64,000 bases of DNA, taken from contig CAWBNG010000005.1 of the NCBI GenBank assembly GCA_963790075.1, forward strand, positions 248,001-312,000, in the 5' to 3' direction. Below the pieces are notes generated by a model, which worked only from the letters and a program-made list of their open reading frames with translations, was not told where the DNA came from and searched no databases. Of the stretch, positions 23,169-31,687 are shown piece after piece. Within the stretch, counting starts at the first letter, position 1. The number at the start of each line of letters is the position of its first letter. The position numbers and the translations under genes are program-made. This DNA comes from CAYOUV01 sp963790075 (lineage in GTDB: Bacteria > Chloroflexota > Anaerolineae > Anaerolineales > Villigracilaceae).

Positions 23169-23196
23169 TTGACAAATAGAATATTTGTTCTACAAT
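23169..23196 (+). promoter_or_regulatory. sigma-70-type promoter of the dienelactone-hydrolase gene
   Basis: TTGACA (23169-23174), 16 bases, TACAAT (23191-23196), with an AT-rich spacer. It faces the gene at 23263. The CGCCTTGAC containing the -35 also resembles a cassette inverse core, so the array may end exactly here. Confidence 0.7.
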
Positions 23197-23262
23197 AGAA
23201 TTCTGCTGATCATTTCAGTCAGGTGAAAACGCAATCCAGTACAACCACGATAAGGAGCTCAC

Positions 23263-23916
23263 ATGACCCATTCCCAACCTGAGGGATTTCTCGCCCTCCC
23301 GCCAGCCGGCAAGGGACCCGGTGTACTGGTCCTGCATGCCTGGTGGGGGTTGAACGACACCCTCAAGGCTTTCTGCACGCGCCTGGCCGAATCCGGTTTC
23401 GTGGCCTTCGCCCCGGACCTGTACCACGGCCGGGTCACGGACCAGATCCCTGACGCCGAAACGCTTAGCGGTGCGCTGTTCAAAAACCTGGACCGACCCA
23501 GGGCTGACGCCGCAGAGGCGGCCACCTACCTCAGCGGACTGGCTGTTCCGAACGACCAGGGGCTGGCGGTGATCGGCTTCTCGCTGGGTGCCTTCTTCGC
23601 ACTGGACCTTTCGGTCAGCGCTCCCGAAGGCATCCGTTCCGTCGTCGTTTTTTACGGGACGCGGCCCGGTGACTACAGCGGCTCGCAGGCGGCCTACCTG
23701 GGTCACTTTGCCGAGCAGGATCCGTTCGAACCGCAAGCCAACCTCGACGACCTGCAGGAATCTCTCAAAGGTGCCGGGCGCCCGGCGACATTTTACCGTT
23801 ACAGCGGCACCGGACACTGGTTCTTCGAGCCGGATCGCTTGGACGCCTTCAACCAGGCAGCGGCGGACTTAGCCTGGGAGCGGACCCTGGCTTTCCTGAA
23901 GCATGCCATCGATTAG
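23263..23916 (+). CDS. dienelactone hydrolase family protein
   Basis: The 217-residue enzyme has the DLH layout: VLVLHAWWGLNDTLKAFCTR near residue 23, FVAFAPDLYHGRVTD, nucleophile elbow AVIGFSLGAFFALDL, acid in HFAEQDPFEP, and His in SGTGHWFFEPDR. Classical dienelactone hydrolases have Cys at the nucleophile; here the motif is G-F-S-L-G with Ser, so it is better seen as a general esterase of that fold. AAGGAG lies seven bases before the ATG, and a good promoter is 60 bases upstream. It is the first clearly chromosomal, GC-rich gene after the array. Confidence 0.85.
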   Translation: MTHSQPEGFLALPPAGKGPGVLVLHAWWGLNDTLKAFCTRLAESGFVAFAPDLYHGRVTDQIPDAETLSGALFKNLDRPRADAAEAATYLSGLAVPNDQGLAVIGFSLGAFFALDLSVSAPEGIRSVVVFYGTRPGDYSGSQAAYLGHFAEQDPFEPQANLDDLQESLKGAGRPATFYRYSGTGHWFFEPDRLDAFNQAAADLAWERTLAFLKHAID

Positions 23917-23992
23917 CTCATGCGCTTCGTCGGCTTTGTTGACGAAATGGGCAAAGCAGAGTAAACTTTACGCGCTCGAAACGAGCCGCAAT

Positions 23993-24070
<78 letters not shown>

Positions 24071-24206
24071 ATTCCTCACCGCTGACCAATACTGGTCAGC
24101 GGTTTCCCTTTCCCGGGACTGAAGCCATCCCTCTTATTGATTTCTAATCCTTAAGGGGGCTTCCTGTTCCTTGCAAAACCACCCGCCTTCGAGTATCCTT
24201 ATCCGC

Positions 24207-24300
24207 GGGAGTGGTTAAGTCCCGGAGGGCTTCCCGGTCTTCAAAACCGGTGGCGGGTCGCGTTGCGGGCCGCGGTGGGTTCGACCCCCATCCACTCCCG
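24207..24300 (+). tRNA. selC: selenocysteine tRNA (UCA)
   Basis: About 94 bases with an eight-pair acceptor stem GGGAGTGG/CCACTCCC, discriminator G, anticodon arm CCGGT-CTTCAAA-ACCGG presenting TCA, a long variable arm (GGCGGGTCGCGTTGCGGGCC region), and T arm TGGG-TTCGACC-CCCA. An eight-base acceptor, UCA anticodon and long variable arm together are diagnostic of tRNA-Sec. The CCA end is not encoded. Its presence implies UGA is read as selenocysteine somewhere in this genome, consistent with the SelW-like gene at 48236-48478. Confidence 0.93.
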
Positions 24301-24421
24301 CCTTATATTAGCTACAGAGTGCTGCGTAAATATTTGAACAAAATTCCTGAATTATGCAGGCAATTCGATCAAACAAAATTCAGGAAATATGCAAAAAGCA
24401 GTAATCCTATAGGTGTATCGC

Positions 24422-25609
24422 ATGACCCTTCCAGAACCTGAAGTATTACACTCACTCGTTGGACGAATTTTCCGCATCGATGATGTGACTCTCGGCGATC
24501 CTAAAGCAGGATTCAACGTCCGTTATCGCGGGCAAATCCTGTCAGAAGACACGGCCGCGGCCTACGATCAACTGGCCGAATCGATTAAACCCTACAGCCT
24601 GATCCCGCTGTTCCGCAAGGAGCCGGACGGGCGACAGGCTATCTTCCTGGTCAGCAAGGCACCCTCCCCCAGACCATCCAAACTGTGGGTTAACATCCTG
24701 ATGCTGGTGCTGACCATCCTGAGCGTCATGCTGACCGGCGCCCAGCCAGAGGGGCCCGTCCCCCAAAGTTTCCTTGGACAAGCCTGGATGATGGCGCGCA
24801 GCATCCTCAGCGGCTGGCCATTCGCACTCAGCCTGATGGGCATCCTGCTGGCCCACGAATTCGGGCATTACCTGGCCGGACGCTTCCACAATACCGACGT
24901 CAGCCTGCCCTTTTTCATTCCCCTGCCTTTTACCCTACTGGGCACCATGGGGGCCTTCATCAACATGCGCGAACGCCCCAAAAACCGGCGCATCCTGTTC
25001 GATATCGGCGTGGCCGGCCCGCTGGCCGGGATGGTCGTTGCCATCCCGGTGCTGCTCTACGGCCTGTCGCTCTCGAAGCTGGGACCGATCGACCCGTCCT
25101 CGCCGGGATTCATCGAGGGCAACTCGCTGGCCTATCTGCTGGCCAAACTGGCGGTCTTCGGCAAACTGCTGCCGGCTCCCAGCAGCTACGGCGGCATGTC
25201 GCCCCTGCTGTACTGGCTGCGCTATTTCTTCACCGGCACGCCGATCCCCTTTGGCGGGACGGACGTCTTCATCCACCCGGTGGCGCTGGCCGGTTGGGCT
25301 GGGCTACTGGTCACGGCGCTCAACCTGGTCCCGCTCGGCACGCTGGATGGCGGGCACATCGTCTACTCCCTGTTGGGCGATAAAGTACGCAAGGCCTTTC
25401 CTTTCGTCATAGCCATTATGGCCGTGCTGGGCTTGTTCTGGCAGGGCTGGTGGCTGTGGGCTGTACTGCTGCTGTGGCTGGGCCGGGTCTACGCTGAGCC
25501 ACTGGACCAGATCACCACCCTGGATGCACCCCGCCGCCGCCTGGCAATATTTACCATGCTGGTCTTCGTGCTGGTCTTCTCCCCCGTTCCACTGATCATC
25601 TACGGATAA
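24422..25609 (+). CDS. site-2-type zinc metalloprotease (M50)
   Basis: The 395-residue membrane protein has a soluble N-terminal part (about 1-85) and then six or more membrane spans. The zinc motif HExxH appears as LLAHEFGHYLAGRFH near residue 142, and the third ligand region as LVPLGTLDGGHIVYSLLGD near 307, the LDG pattern of S2P proteases. These cut membrane-bound anti-sigma factors or signal-peptide remnants inside the bilayer. The ATG at 24422 is better placed than the GTG at 24413. It ends eight bases before the next gene, so the two are probably cotranscribed. Confidence 0.9.
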   Translation: MTLPEPEVLHSLVGRIFRIDDVTLGDPKAGFNVRYRGQILSEDTAAAYDQLAESIKPYSLIPLFRKEPDGRQAIFLVSKAPSPRPSKLWVNILMLVLTILSVMLTGAQPEGPVPQSFLGQAWMMARSILSGWPFALSLMGILLAHEFGHYLAGRFHNTDVSLPFFIPLPFTLLGTMGAFINMRERPKNRRILFDIGVAGPLAGMVVAIPVLLYGLSLSKLGPIDPSSPGFIEGNSLAYLLAKLAVFGKLLPAPSSYGGMSPLLYWLRYFFTGTPIPFGGTDVFIHPVALAGWAGLLVTALNLVPLGTLDGGHIVYSLLGDKVRKAFPFVIAIMAVLGLFWQGWWLWAVLLLWLGRVYAEPLDQITTLDAPRRRLAIFTMLVFVLVFSPVPLIIYG

Positions 25610-25617
25610 TCAAGTCG

Positions 25618-27009
25618 ATGAAATCCAATCTCAACCACTGGACCTGGCCCTTCGTGCTGCTGGCGCTGGTCGTATCCGCCTGCCAACCCGTCACGCCAGG
25701 GAACGGATCGACCGCCACTCCCAAAACGACCAATTCCACGGCCAAAGCCACGGTCACGCCCACTTCCCTGCCGAGCATCGGCACTAAACCGGAGGCGCTG
25801 AAAGGCGTGACGGTCGAAGTTTGGGATGCCTGGTACGGGGCCGAGGCCGCGCTCTTCCAGTCCCAGATCGATAAATTCAACGGCACCAACCAGTGGGGTA
25901 TCGCCGTCCGCGCCGTCAGCCAGGGCAATTACGTCGAATTGTTCGACGCCCTATCCAGTGCCATCCAGAACAATGAGACGCCCGACCTGGTGGTATCCCT
26001 GCCCGAACAAACGCTGACCTGGGCGGCACAGGATCAGGTAGTCGACCTGACCCCTTACGTCTTTGACGCCAACTACGGGTTGAGTCAGAACGAGCGCGGC
26101 GACTTCCCAAGCGTGATCCTGGCCCAGGACCAGGTGAACGACCAGTGGCTGGGCATGCCGGCCGAGCGTTCGGCGCGCTTCCTGCTCTACAACCAGAGCT
26201 GGGCGCGCGAACTGGGCTATTCTGCGGCGCCAACCAGCTCCGCTGACTTTCGCAAGCAGGCCTGCGCCGGCAACCAGACCTTCAAGTCTGACAGCAACCT
26301 GCAAAACGACGGCTACGGCGGCTGGATTGTGGATTCCAATTCCTACAGCGTGCTTTCGTGGCTGCTGGCTTTCGGCGGAGGTGTGGTGGAGGCTGATAAA
26401 TTCCAGTTCGCATCCGACCCCAACCAGCAGGCGCTGGAATTCCTCAAAGGGCTGTACGATGACAACTGCGCCTGGGTCTCGACCGAGGCCAGTACATACG
26501 ACCAGTTCGCCCAGCGCGAGGCGATCTTCGCCACGGCCAGCCTGAGCGAACTACCGGAGGTAGCCAAGGCTTTTTCGCGCGCTTCCAACAGCGATCAATG
26601 GACGGTGCTGCCCTTCCCCGGCGACCAGGGCCAGGGACTGGTGCTCTACGGGCCATCCTACAGCCTCCTGAAATCGACACCCGAGAAGCAATTGGCAGCC
26701 TGGCTATTCGTCCGCTGGCTGCTCTCGAGCGATAACCAATCCGATTGGGTCAAGAGCAGCGGGCTCTTCCCGCTGCGCGTCTCGGAGATCCCGAAGCTTT
26801 CCGATTACAAAGCCAGCCATCCGCAGTGGGCGGCCGCCGTGGCCCTGCTGCCCGACGGGCAGATCCAGCCCCAGCTGGTGGGCTGGCACAAGGTGCGCCC
26901 AATGCTGGGGGATGCGGTCAATTCCATCTTCCGGGTCAATTTGCCGGTCACTCAAATCCCCGGCTTGCTGAAACAGATGGATACGACTGCTTCCGATTTG
27001 AGCCAATGA
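25618..27009 (+). CDS. family-1 extracellular solute-binding lipoprotein
   Basis: The 463-residue protein carries a lipoprotein signal (ALVVSACQPV, Cys about 22), a Thr/Ser-rich linker, and a family-1 (sugar-type) binding fold with VTVEVWDAWYGAEAALFQSQ, IDKFNGTNQWGIAV, GMPAERSARFLLYNQSWARE and WLFVRWLLSSDNQSDWVKSS. It should deliver a sugar or related solute to an ABC importer. No permease or ATPase gene is adjacent, so its partner is elsewhere or it acts as a receptor. The eight-base gap to the protease gene suggests one transcript. Confidence 0.88.
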   Translation: MKSNLNHWTWPFVLLALVVSACQPVTPGNGSTATPKTTNSTAKATVTPTSLPSIGTKPEALKGVTVEVWDAWYGAEAALFQSQIDKFNGTNQWGIAVRAVSQGNYVELFDALSSAIQNNETPDLVVSLPEQTLTWAAQDQVVDLTPYVFDANYGLSQNERGDFPSVILAQDQVNDQWLGMPAERSARFLLYNQSWARELGYSAAPTSSADFRKQACAGNQTFKSDSNLQNDGYGGWIVDSNSYSVLSWLLAFGGGVVEADKFQFASDPNQQALEFLKGLYDDNCAWVSTEASTYDQFAQREAIFATASLSELPEVAKAFSRASNSDQWTVLPFPGDQGQGLVLYGPSYSLLKSTPEKQLAAWLFVRWLLSSDNQSDWVKSSGLFPLRVSEIPKLSDYKASHPQWAAAVALLPDGQIQPQLVGWHKVRPMLGDAVNSIFRVNLPVTQIPGLLKQMDTTASDLSQ

Positions 27010-27046
27010 GCATTTTGTGCCATAATTAAGGGGCGAGGGAATCAAG

Positions 27047-27274
27047 ATGCCAATCTACGAATATGTTTGCATCGACTGCAAGGAAGAGTTCGAACTGATC
27101 CGTCCGATGGGTGCGGCGGATGAACCGCAAGCCTGCGCACATTGCGGCGGAGAGCACGTCAAGCGCAAGCTGGCGCTGTTCTACGCCAAGAGCGGCGGGC
27201 ATTCCGTCTCGGGAAGTTCCGCTCCTGCCTGCAGCGGCTGTGCCGGCGGGGATTGCTCGTCCTGCGGGCACTGA
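27047..27274 (+). CDS. FmdB-type zinc-ribbon protein
   Basis: The 75-residue protein starts MPIYEYVCIDCKEEFELIRP with the two CxxC pairs of the FmdB regulatory-protein family (CIDC near residue 8, CAHC near 37), and has an extra Cys-rich tail (CSGCAGGDCSSCGH). A second, differently tailed member of the family is encoded at 48589. The tail may bind additional metal. Its exact role is unknown. Confidence 0.88.
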   Translation: MPIYEYVCIDCKEEFELIRPMGAADEPQACAHCGGEHVKRKLALFYAKSGGHSVSGSSAPACSGCAGGDCSSCGH

Positions 27275-27304
27275 CTTGTACGGCAAATCGATAGGAGAAA
27301 TCAC

Positions 27305-28276
27305 ATGGAATACACACACTTAGGGCGCACCGGCCTGGAAGTATCGCGTCTGTGTCTGGGGACAATGAATTTCGGACCTCAGACCAGCGAAGCGGATTCA
27401 TTCGCGATCATGGACAAAGCCCTGGACCTGGGAATCAACTTCTTCGACACAGCCAACGTCTACGGCTGGAAGAAGGGCCAGGGCGTGACCGAGCAAATCG
27501 TCGGGCGCTGGTTCGCCCAGGGCGGCGGGCGGCGCGAGAAAGTGGTCATTGCCACCAAAGTCTACGGGGAGATGGGCGACTGGCCAAACCAGTCGCGGTT
27601 ATCAACCCGCCACATCCGCCAGGCGGTCGAGGGTTCGCTCAAACGCCTGCAAACCGACCATATTGACCTGTACCAGATGCATCACATCGACCGGGATACC
27701 CCCTGGGAGGAGATCTGGCAGGCGATGGAAGTGCTGGTCCAGCAGGGCAAGGTGTTGTATGTCGGCTCGTCCAACTTCGCCGGCTGGCACATCGCCAAGG
27801 CGCAGGAGGCCGCTAAAGCCCGGCATTTCCTGGGACTGGTCAGCGAGCAGTGCCTGTACAACCTGAACGACCGCATGAGCGAACTGGAAGTCATCCCGGC
27901 CTGCCAGGATTACGGACTGGGCCTGATCCCCTGGTCCCCGCTGGCGGGCGGCTTGCTGGGTGGGGCGTTGCAAAAGATCAAAGAGGGCCGTCGTACAAAC
28001 GAGGACACGCAGAAGGAAATCAAGCAGAAGCGGGGACAACTGGAAGCCTGGGAGAAGTTCTGCCAGGACCTGGGAGAAGGGCCCGCCGAGGTAGCGCTGG
28101 CCTGGCTGCTGCACAACCCGGTCGTGACCGCGCCGATCATCGGTCCGCGCACCCTGGAACAACTGACCGGCGCACTGCGGGCGCTCAAGATCAAACTCAA
28201 CAAAACAGCTCTCAAGAAACTCGATCAGATCTGGCCCGGTCCTGGCGGCGCAGCACCGGAAGCCTACGCCTGGTAA
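27305..28276 (+). CDS. aldo/keto reductase
   Basis: The 323-residue enzyme matches the AKR family: N-terminal LGRTGLEVSRLCLGTMNFG, catalytic Asp and Tyr in FFDTANVYG, Lys in VIATKVYGEMG, His in LYQMHHID, then LYVGSSNFAGWH and VTAPIIGPRTLEQL in the NADPH-binding end. It reduces carbonyls with NADPH. Ribosome site AGGAG precedes the ATG. A rho-independent terminator follows at 28307. Confidence 0.93.
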   Translation: MEYTHLGRTGLEVSRLCLGTMNFGPQTSEADSFAIMDKALDLGINFFDTANVYGWKKGQGVTEQIVGRWFAQGGGRREKVVIATKVYGEMGDWPNQSRLSTRHIRQAVEGSLKRLQTDHIDLYQMHHIDRDTPWEEIWQAMEVLVQQGKVLYVGSSNFAGWHIAKAQEAAKARHFLGLVSEQCLYNLNDRMSELEVIPACQDYGLGLIPWSPLAGGLLGGALQKIKEGRRTNEDTQKEIKQKRGQLEAWEKFCQDLGEGPAEVALAWLLHNPVVTAPIIGPRTLEQLTGALRALKIKLNKTALKKLDQIWPGPGGAAPEAYAW

Positions 28277-28306
28277 GTAAAGAGGAAAAACTAAATTTAG
28301 AGGAAA

Positions 28307-28351
28307 ACGGATGGCGCGTGACAGCACTTGCGCGCGTCATCCGTCTTTTTT
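28307..28351 (+). terminator. rho-independent terminator
   Basis: ACGGATGGCGCGTGAC and GCGCGCGTCATCCGT form a long stem around AGCACTT with one or two bulges, followed by CTTTTTTT. It ends the aldo/keto reductase transcript, and its T-run touches the ATG of the next gene at 28352. Confidence 0.85.
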
Positions 28352-29113
28352 ATGAAAGCAGACCCCCATCCGCGCTATTCTTATCCACCCGGCCTGTTCC
28401 CCCGCATCGCGTTTGACGCAGCGCTGTTGCGGCCGCGCCGTTTTCGGGAGGACGCACTGGCCTGCAGCGCTGCACTCCACCCGCCGCTGCGCCTGCTGGG
28501 TGCGGAAAATATTCCACGCGACGGTCCGTGCCTGCTGACGGTCAACCATTATCACCGGCCGGGATTCGCCGCACAGTGGCTGGCACTGGGCATCAGCGCC
28601 GCTGTGCCAGCCGAAATCCACTGGATCATGACCGCCGAATGGACCGCGCCAGGCAAATGGTACGAACTATTCAAAAGCCTGGCTTCGCGCTTCCTGCTGG
28701 GCCGGCTGGCTCGAATCTACGGGTTCACGAGCATGCCGCCCATGCCTCCGCGACCGCGAGACGTGCCAGCCCGTGCCCGCGCAGTGCGGGCCGTGCTGGC
28801 GTTCGCAAAAACCAGCCCGCATCCCGTCATCGGTCTGGCGCCCGAAGGCGGCGACCAGCCTGGAGGCAGGCTCTCCCAGCCCGCTCCAGGTAGCGGCCGC
28901 TTCGCCTTACGGCTGGCGGGGTTGGGGCTGAGCCCGGTCCCGGTGGGAGCCTGCGAAGTGGACGGGGTCTTTTGTCTGCACTTCGGCCCGACTTACGAAT
29001 TCAAGCTCCCGGCCGGTCTGTCCGCGGCCGAGAAAGAGCGTCAAGCTGCTACAATCATGATGGAAAACATCGCCCGCCTGTTGCCGCAAGCTTATCGTGG
29101 AGAGTTCGGTTAG
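28352..29113 (+). CDS. PlsC-like acyltransferase family protein
   Basis: The 253-residue protein has an acyltransferase-like layout: LLGAENIPRDGPCLLTVNHY at about residues 48-67, and LAPEGGDQPGGRLSQPAPGS near 166, the equivalent of the FPEGTR block. The first motif, normally NHxxxxD, reads N-H-Y-H-R-P-G, so the catalytic Asp appears to be replaced. It may be a divergent lipid acyltransferase or an inactive relative. The ATG at 28352 directly abuts the terminator T-run and lacks a ribosome site; the TTG at 28328 lies inside the terminator and is unlikely. Confidence 0.65.
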   Translation: MKADPHPRYSYPPGLFPRIAFDAALLRPRRFREDALACSAALHPPLRLLGAENIPRDGPCLLTVNHYHRPGFAAQWLALGISAAVPAEIHWIMTAEWTAPGKWYELFKSLASRFLLGRLARIYGFTSMPPMPPRPRDVPARARAVRAVLAFAKTSPHPVIGLAPEGGDQPGGRLSQPAPGSGRFALRLAGLGLSPVPVGACEVDGVFCLHFGPTYEFKLPAGLSAAEKERQAATIMMENIARLLPQAYRGEFG

Positions 29114-29126
29114 CCAGGAGAATGCC

Positions 29127-30383
29127 GTGAAGAAAGCTGTTTCCGTCCCGCAGATGCTCGTGCTGAATACCTACTGGATCGGGCTGTCGTTCATGTGGAA
29201 CGCGCTGCATCCGATCATCCTGCCGGCCGTGCTGCTGAACTTCGTGCCGGATGCCCAGAAAAACACCTACCTGGGGCTGTTGACCTTTGCTGGGCTGGTG
29301 ATCGCCATGATCATTCAACCGCTCTCGGGCGCGCTGAGCGACGGCTGGGTCTCGCGCTGGGGACGCCGCCGCCCGTTGATCGTGCTGGGCACGCTGTTCG
29401 ATTTCGTCTTCCTGGCCATCCTGGCCTGGTCGGGCGGGTTCTTCTGGCTGGTGGTGGGCTACATCGGCCTGCAGTTCAGCTCCAACATCGCCCACGGCCC
29501 GCTGCAGGGACTGCTGCCTGACCGCGTCCCGGCTGGGCAGTTGGGGGTGGCCGCCGGCCTGAAGACCTTCATGGACATGGCCGCATTGATCATCGCTTCC
29601 TTGGCCGCCGGGCGGCTGCTCGACCCGCTGACCCACGACCCAACCCTGATCATGCTGGTGGTGATCGGCCTGCTGGCCGCTTCGGCAGCCGTCACCATTA
29701 TCGGCACGCCTGAGGAACCGACAGCTTCACCGCCTGGAGCGGGTAAGGTCAAGTTCGGAGCCCTGAGCGGCCTGAGCAAAGAAATCTTCCAGATCGACTT
29801 TCACGCCAACAGCGGGTACTGGTGGCTGATCGCCGAGCGCGGGCTGTTCCTGCTGGGCATTTACGGCGTGCAGGCCTTCGCCCAGTATTACCTGCAGGAC
29901 GTGCTGCGCGTGCCCGACCCACCCAAGCAGACCGGCGACCTGCTGGCCGCCTTGACCCTGTCCCTGGTGGTGCTGGTGCTGATCGGCGGTTGGCTTTCGG
30001 ATCGCATCGGCGGAAAGCGCGTGCTATACGCCGCCAGCCTGGTGTCTTCAGCGGGGATGCTGTTGATGCTGCTGGCGCGCGACATGACCGGCCTGCTGAT
30101 CTTCGGCATGATCCTCGGTGCCGGCATCGGACTGTTTCTGACCGCCAACTGGGCCTTGGCCAACAAACTGGCTCCCGGCGCAGAGGCGGGTAAATTCCTG
30201 GGGCTGACCAACCTGGCTACGGCCGGCTCGGGAGCGCTGGCGCGGCTGGAGGGTCCCGCCCTGGATTGGCTCAACCACGCCTGGCCCGATCAGTGGGTCG
30301 GCTACAGCCTTTTATTCGTCTTTGGGGCTTTATGCACACTGGCCAGCGCGATGTTGCTCAGGCGCATCCCCGATACGATTTAA
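29127..30383 (+). CDS. MFS transporter, 12 spans
   Basis: The 418-residue protein has about 12 membrane spans with MFS loops: GALSDGWVSRWGRRRPLIVL between spans 2 and 3 and GGWLSDRIGGKRVLYAASLV in the second half. It resembles the sugar:cation symporter-like (GPH/SLC45-like) branch. The GTG at 29127 has AGGAGA six bases upstream and is preferred over the GTG at 29097, which would overlap the previous gene. Substrate not predictable. Confidence 0.85.
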   Translation: MKKAVSVPQMLVLNTYWIGLSFMWNALHPIILPAVLLNFVPDAQKNTYLGLLTFAGLVIAMIIQPLSGALSDGWVSRWGRRRPLIVLGTLFDFVFLAILAWSGGFFWLVVGYIGLQFSSNIAHGPLQGLLPDRVPAGQLGVAAGLKTFMDMAALIIASLAAGRLLDPLTHDPTLIMLVVIGLLAASAAVTIIGTPEEPTASPPGAGKVKFGALSGLSKEIFQIDFHANSGYWWLIAERGLFLLGIYGVQAFAQYYLQDVLRVPDPPKQTGDLLAALTLSLVVLVLIGGWLSDRIGGKRVLYAASLVSSAGMLLMLLARDMTGLLIFGMILGAGIGLFLTANWALANKLAPGAEAGKFLGLTNLATAGSGALARLEGPALDWLNHAWPDQWVGYSLLFVFGALCTLASAMLLRRIPDTI

Positions 30384-30408
30384 TAATCTGATTTCAGGAT
30401 AATAAATT

Positions 30409-31617
30409 GTGAACAAAAGAATCCCGCTTCCTTTTCTGGTTGCAACTGCTCTGGTGTTGATTCTGTTCGTAGCCTTTGTCATCTGGGGCCTGCCCTATTT
30501 CTCTCAATCCTATCAGGTGCCGCAGGAGACGCAGACTCTCGGCTCGCAGACGGTGCAGGCGCAGGTGACCGATATCATCGAAGAAGGCCAGATCGACCTG
30601 GGCGGCAACCTGCAACCCTACCAGATCGTGCGCGTCAGGATCCTGGAAGGCGCATACCAGGGCATCCCGATGGAGGTGGATTACGGCAAGCGCCAGGTCC
30701 GCTCCGACAATTTCCGCCTGGTACCGGGAGACAAAGTCTATGTGTCGGTCCAAAAAACGCCCGACGGTGTGGTCACAGCTTATTACGTAGACTACGTCCG
30801 ATCCCAGCCGTTATTGATCCTGCTGGGAGTCTTTGTGCTATCGATCCTGGTAATGGGGCGCTGGAAGGGATTCGGAAGCCTGATCGCACTGGGAATCAGC
30901 ATGCTGATGATCATCGCGTATATCATTCCGCACATCCTGGCCGGCGAGGACCCGGTGCAAGTCAGCCTGATCGGCTCGATCATCCTGCTGGGCCTGACGC
31001 TCTACCTGACCTATGGTTGGAATTTAAAGACGCATGCTTCGGTCATCAGTATGATGCTCTCCTTGTTGCTGACCGGATTGCTGACAATTTTGTTTGTTTC
31101 CTTGACGCGCCTGACGGGTTACGGGGACGAGAGCGCCATGTACCTGATCCAATTCTCATCGGTGCAGATCAACCCGCGCGGCTTGCTGCTGGGAGGCATG
31201 ATCATCGGCGCGCTGGGGGTGCTAGACGACCTGGTTACCTCGCAATCAGCGGCCGTGGTCGAAATCTACGACGCCAATGCCTCGCTTGGGTTCCGGCGCA
31301 CCTACCAGAAAGCCATGCGCATCGGTCAGGACCACGTCGCCGCCACGGTCAACACCCTGGTGCTAGCATATACCGGCGCATCCCTGCCGCTGCTGCTGAT
31401 CTTTACGCTCGGAAACGGCAGCTACAGCTACTTTCTCAACTCGGAATTCCTGGCAGAAGAGATCGTGCGGACACTGGTCGGCTCGCTGGGATTGATCGCC
31501 GCCGTTCCGATTTCGACATTGGTAGCGACAGCTTTGATCCTCTACCAGGATCGGCTCGGCGGGTGGCGGGCGCTGCTGGGTCCGGAAACAGATGCCGACG
31601 GACATCACCACCATTAA
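30409..31617 (+). CDS. YibE/F-family membrane protein
   Basis: The 402-residue protein has an N-terminal membrane anchor, a soluble beta domain (about 40-125, GSQTVQAQVTDIIEEGQIDL), and seven or so membrane spans typical of YibE/F: VLSILVMGRWKGFGSLIALG, LLGGMIIGALGVLDDLVTSQ and RRTYQKAMRIGQDHVAATVN. Its function is unknown; the family may transport solutes. It starts with GTG and ends in a natural HHHH tail, which could bind metal. It stands 70 bases before the sigma factor gene. Confidence 0.88.
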   Translation: MNKRIPLPFLVATALVLILFVAFVIWGLPYFSQSYQVPQETQTLGSQTVQAQVTDIIEEGQIDLGGNLQPYQIVRVRILEGAYQGIPMEVDYGKRQVRSDNFRLVPGDKVYVSVQKTPDGVVTAYYVDYVRSQPLLILLGVFVLSILVMGRWKGFGSLIALGISMLMIIAYIIPHILAGEDPVQVSLIGSIILLGLTLYLTYGWNLKTHASVISMMLSLLLTGLLTILFVSLTRLTGYGDESAMYLIQFSSVQINPRGLLLGGMIIGALGVLDDLVTSQSAAVVEIYDANASLGFRRTYQKAMRIGQDHVAATVNTLVLAYTGASLPLLLIFTLGNGSYSYFLNSEFLAEEIVRTLVGSLGLIAAVPISTLVATALILYQDRLGGWRALLGPETDADGHHHH

Positions 31618-31687
31618 TTCCATTATTGCGTGCAACCTTGCTCGACCAAACGCGTATATCCAGTAGAAGAAAAATCGAGGAGATCCT

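Noticed and set aside
1..23200. Search for an integron integrase (tyrosine recombinase) gene
   Set aside because: No frame on either strand shows the R...HxxR...Y pattern or the intI-specific patch, so no integrase is claimed in the window.
24211..24441. 76-codon open frame on the plus strand
   Set aside because: It lies across the tRNA-Sec gene and only reflects translation of tRNA sequence.
28328..28351. TTG start for the acyltransferase-like gene at 28328
   Set aside because: It would place the start codon inside the stem of a strong rho-independent terminator.
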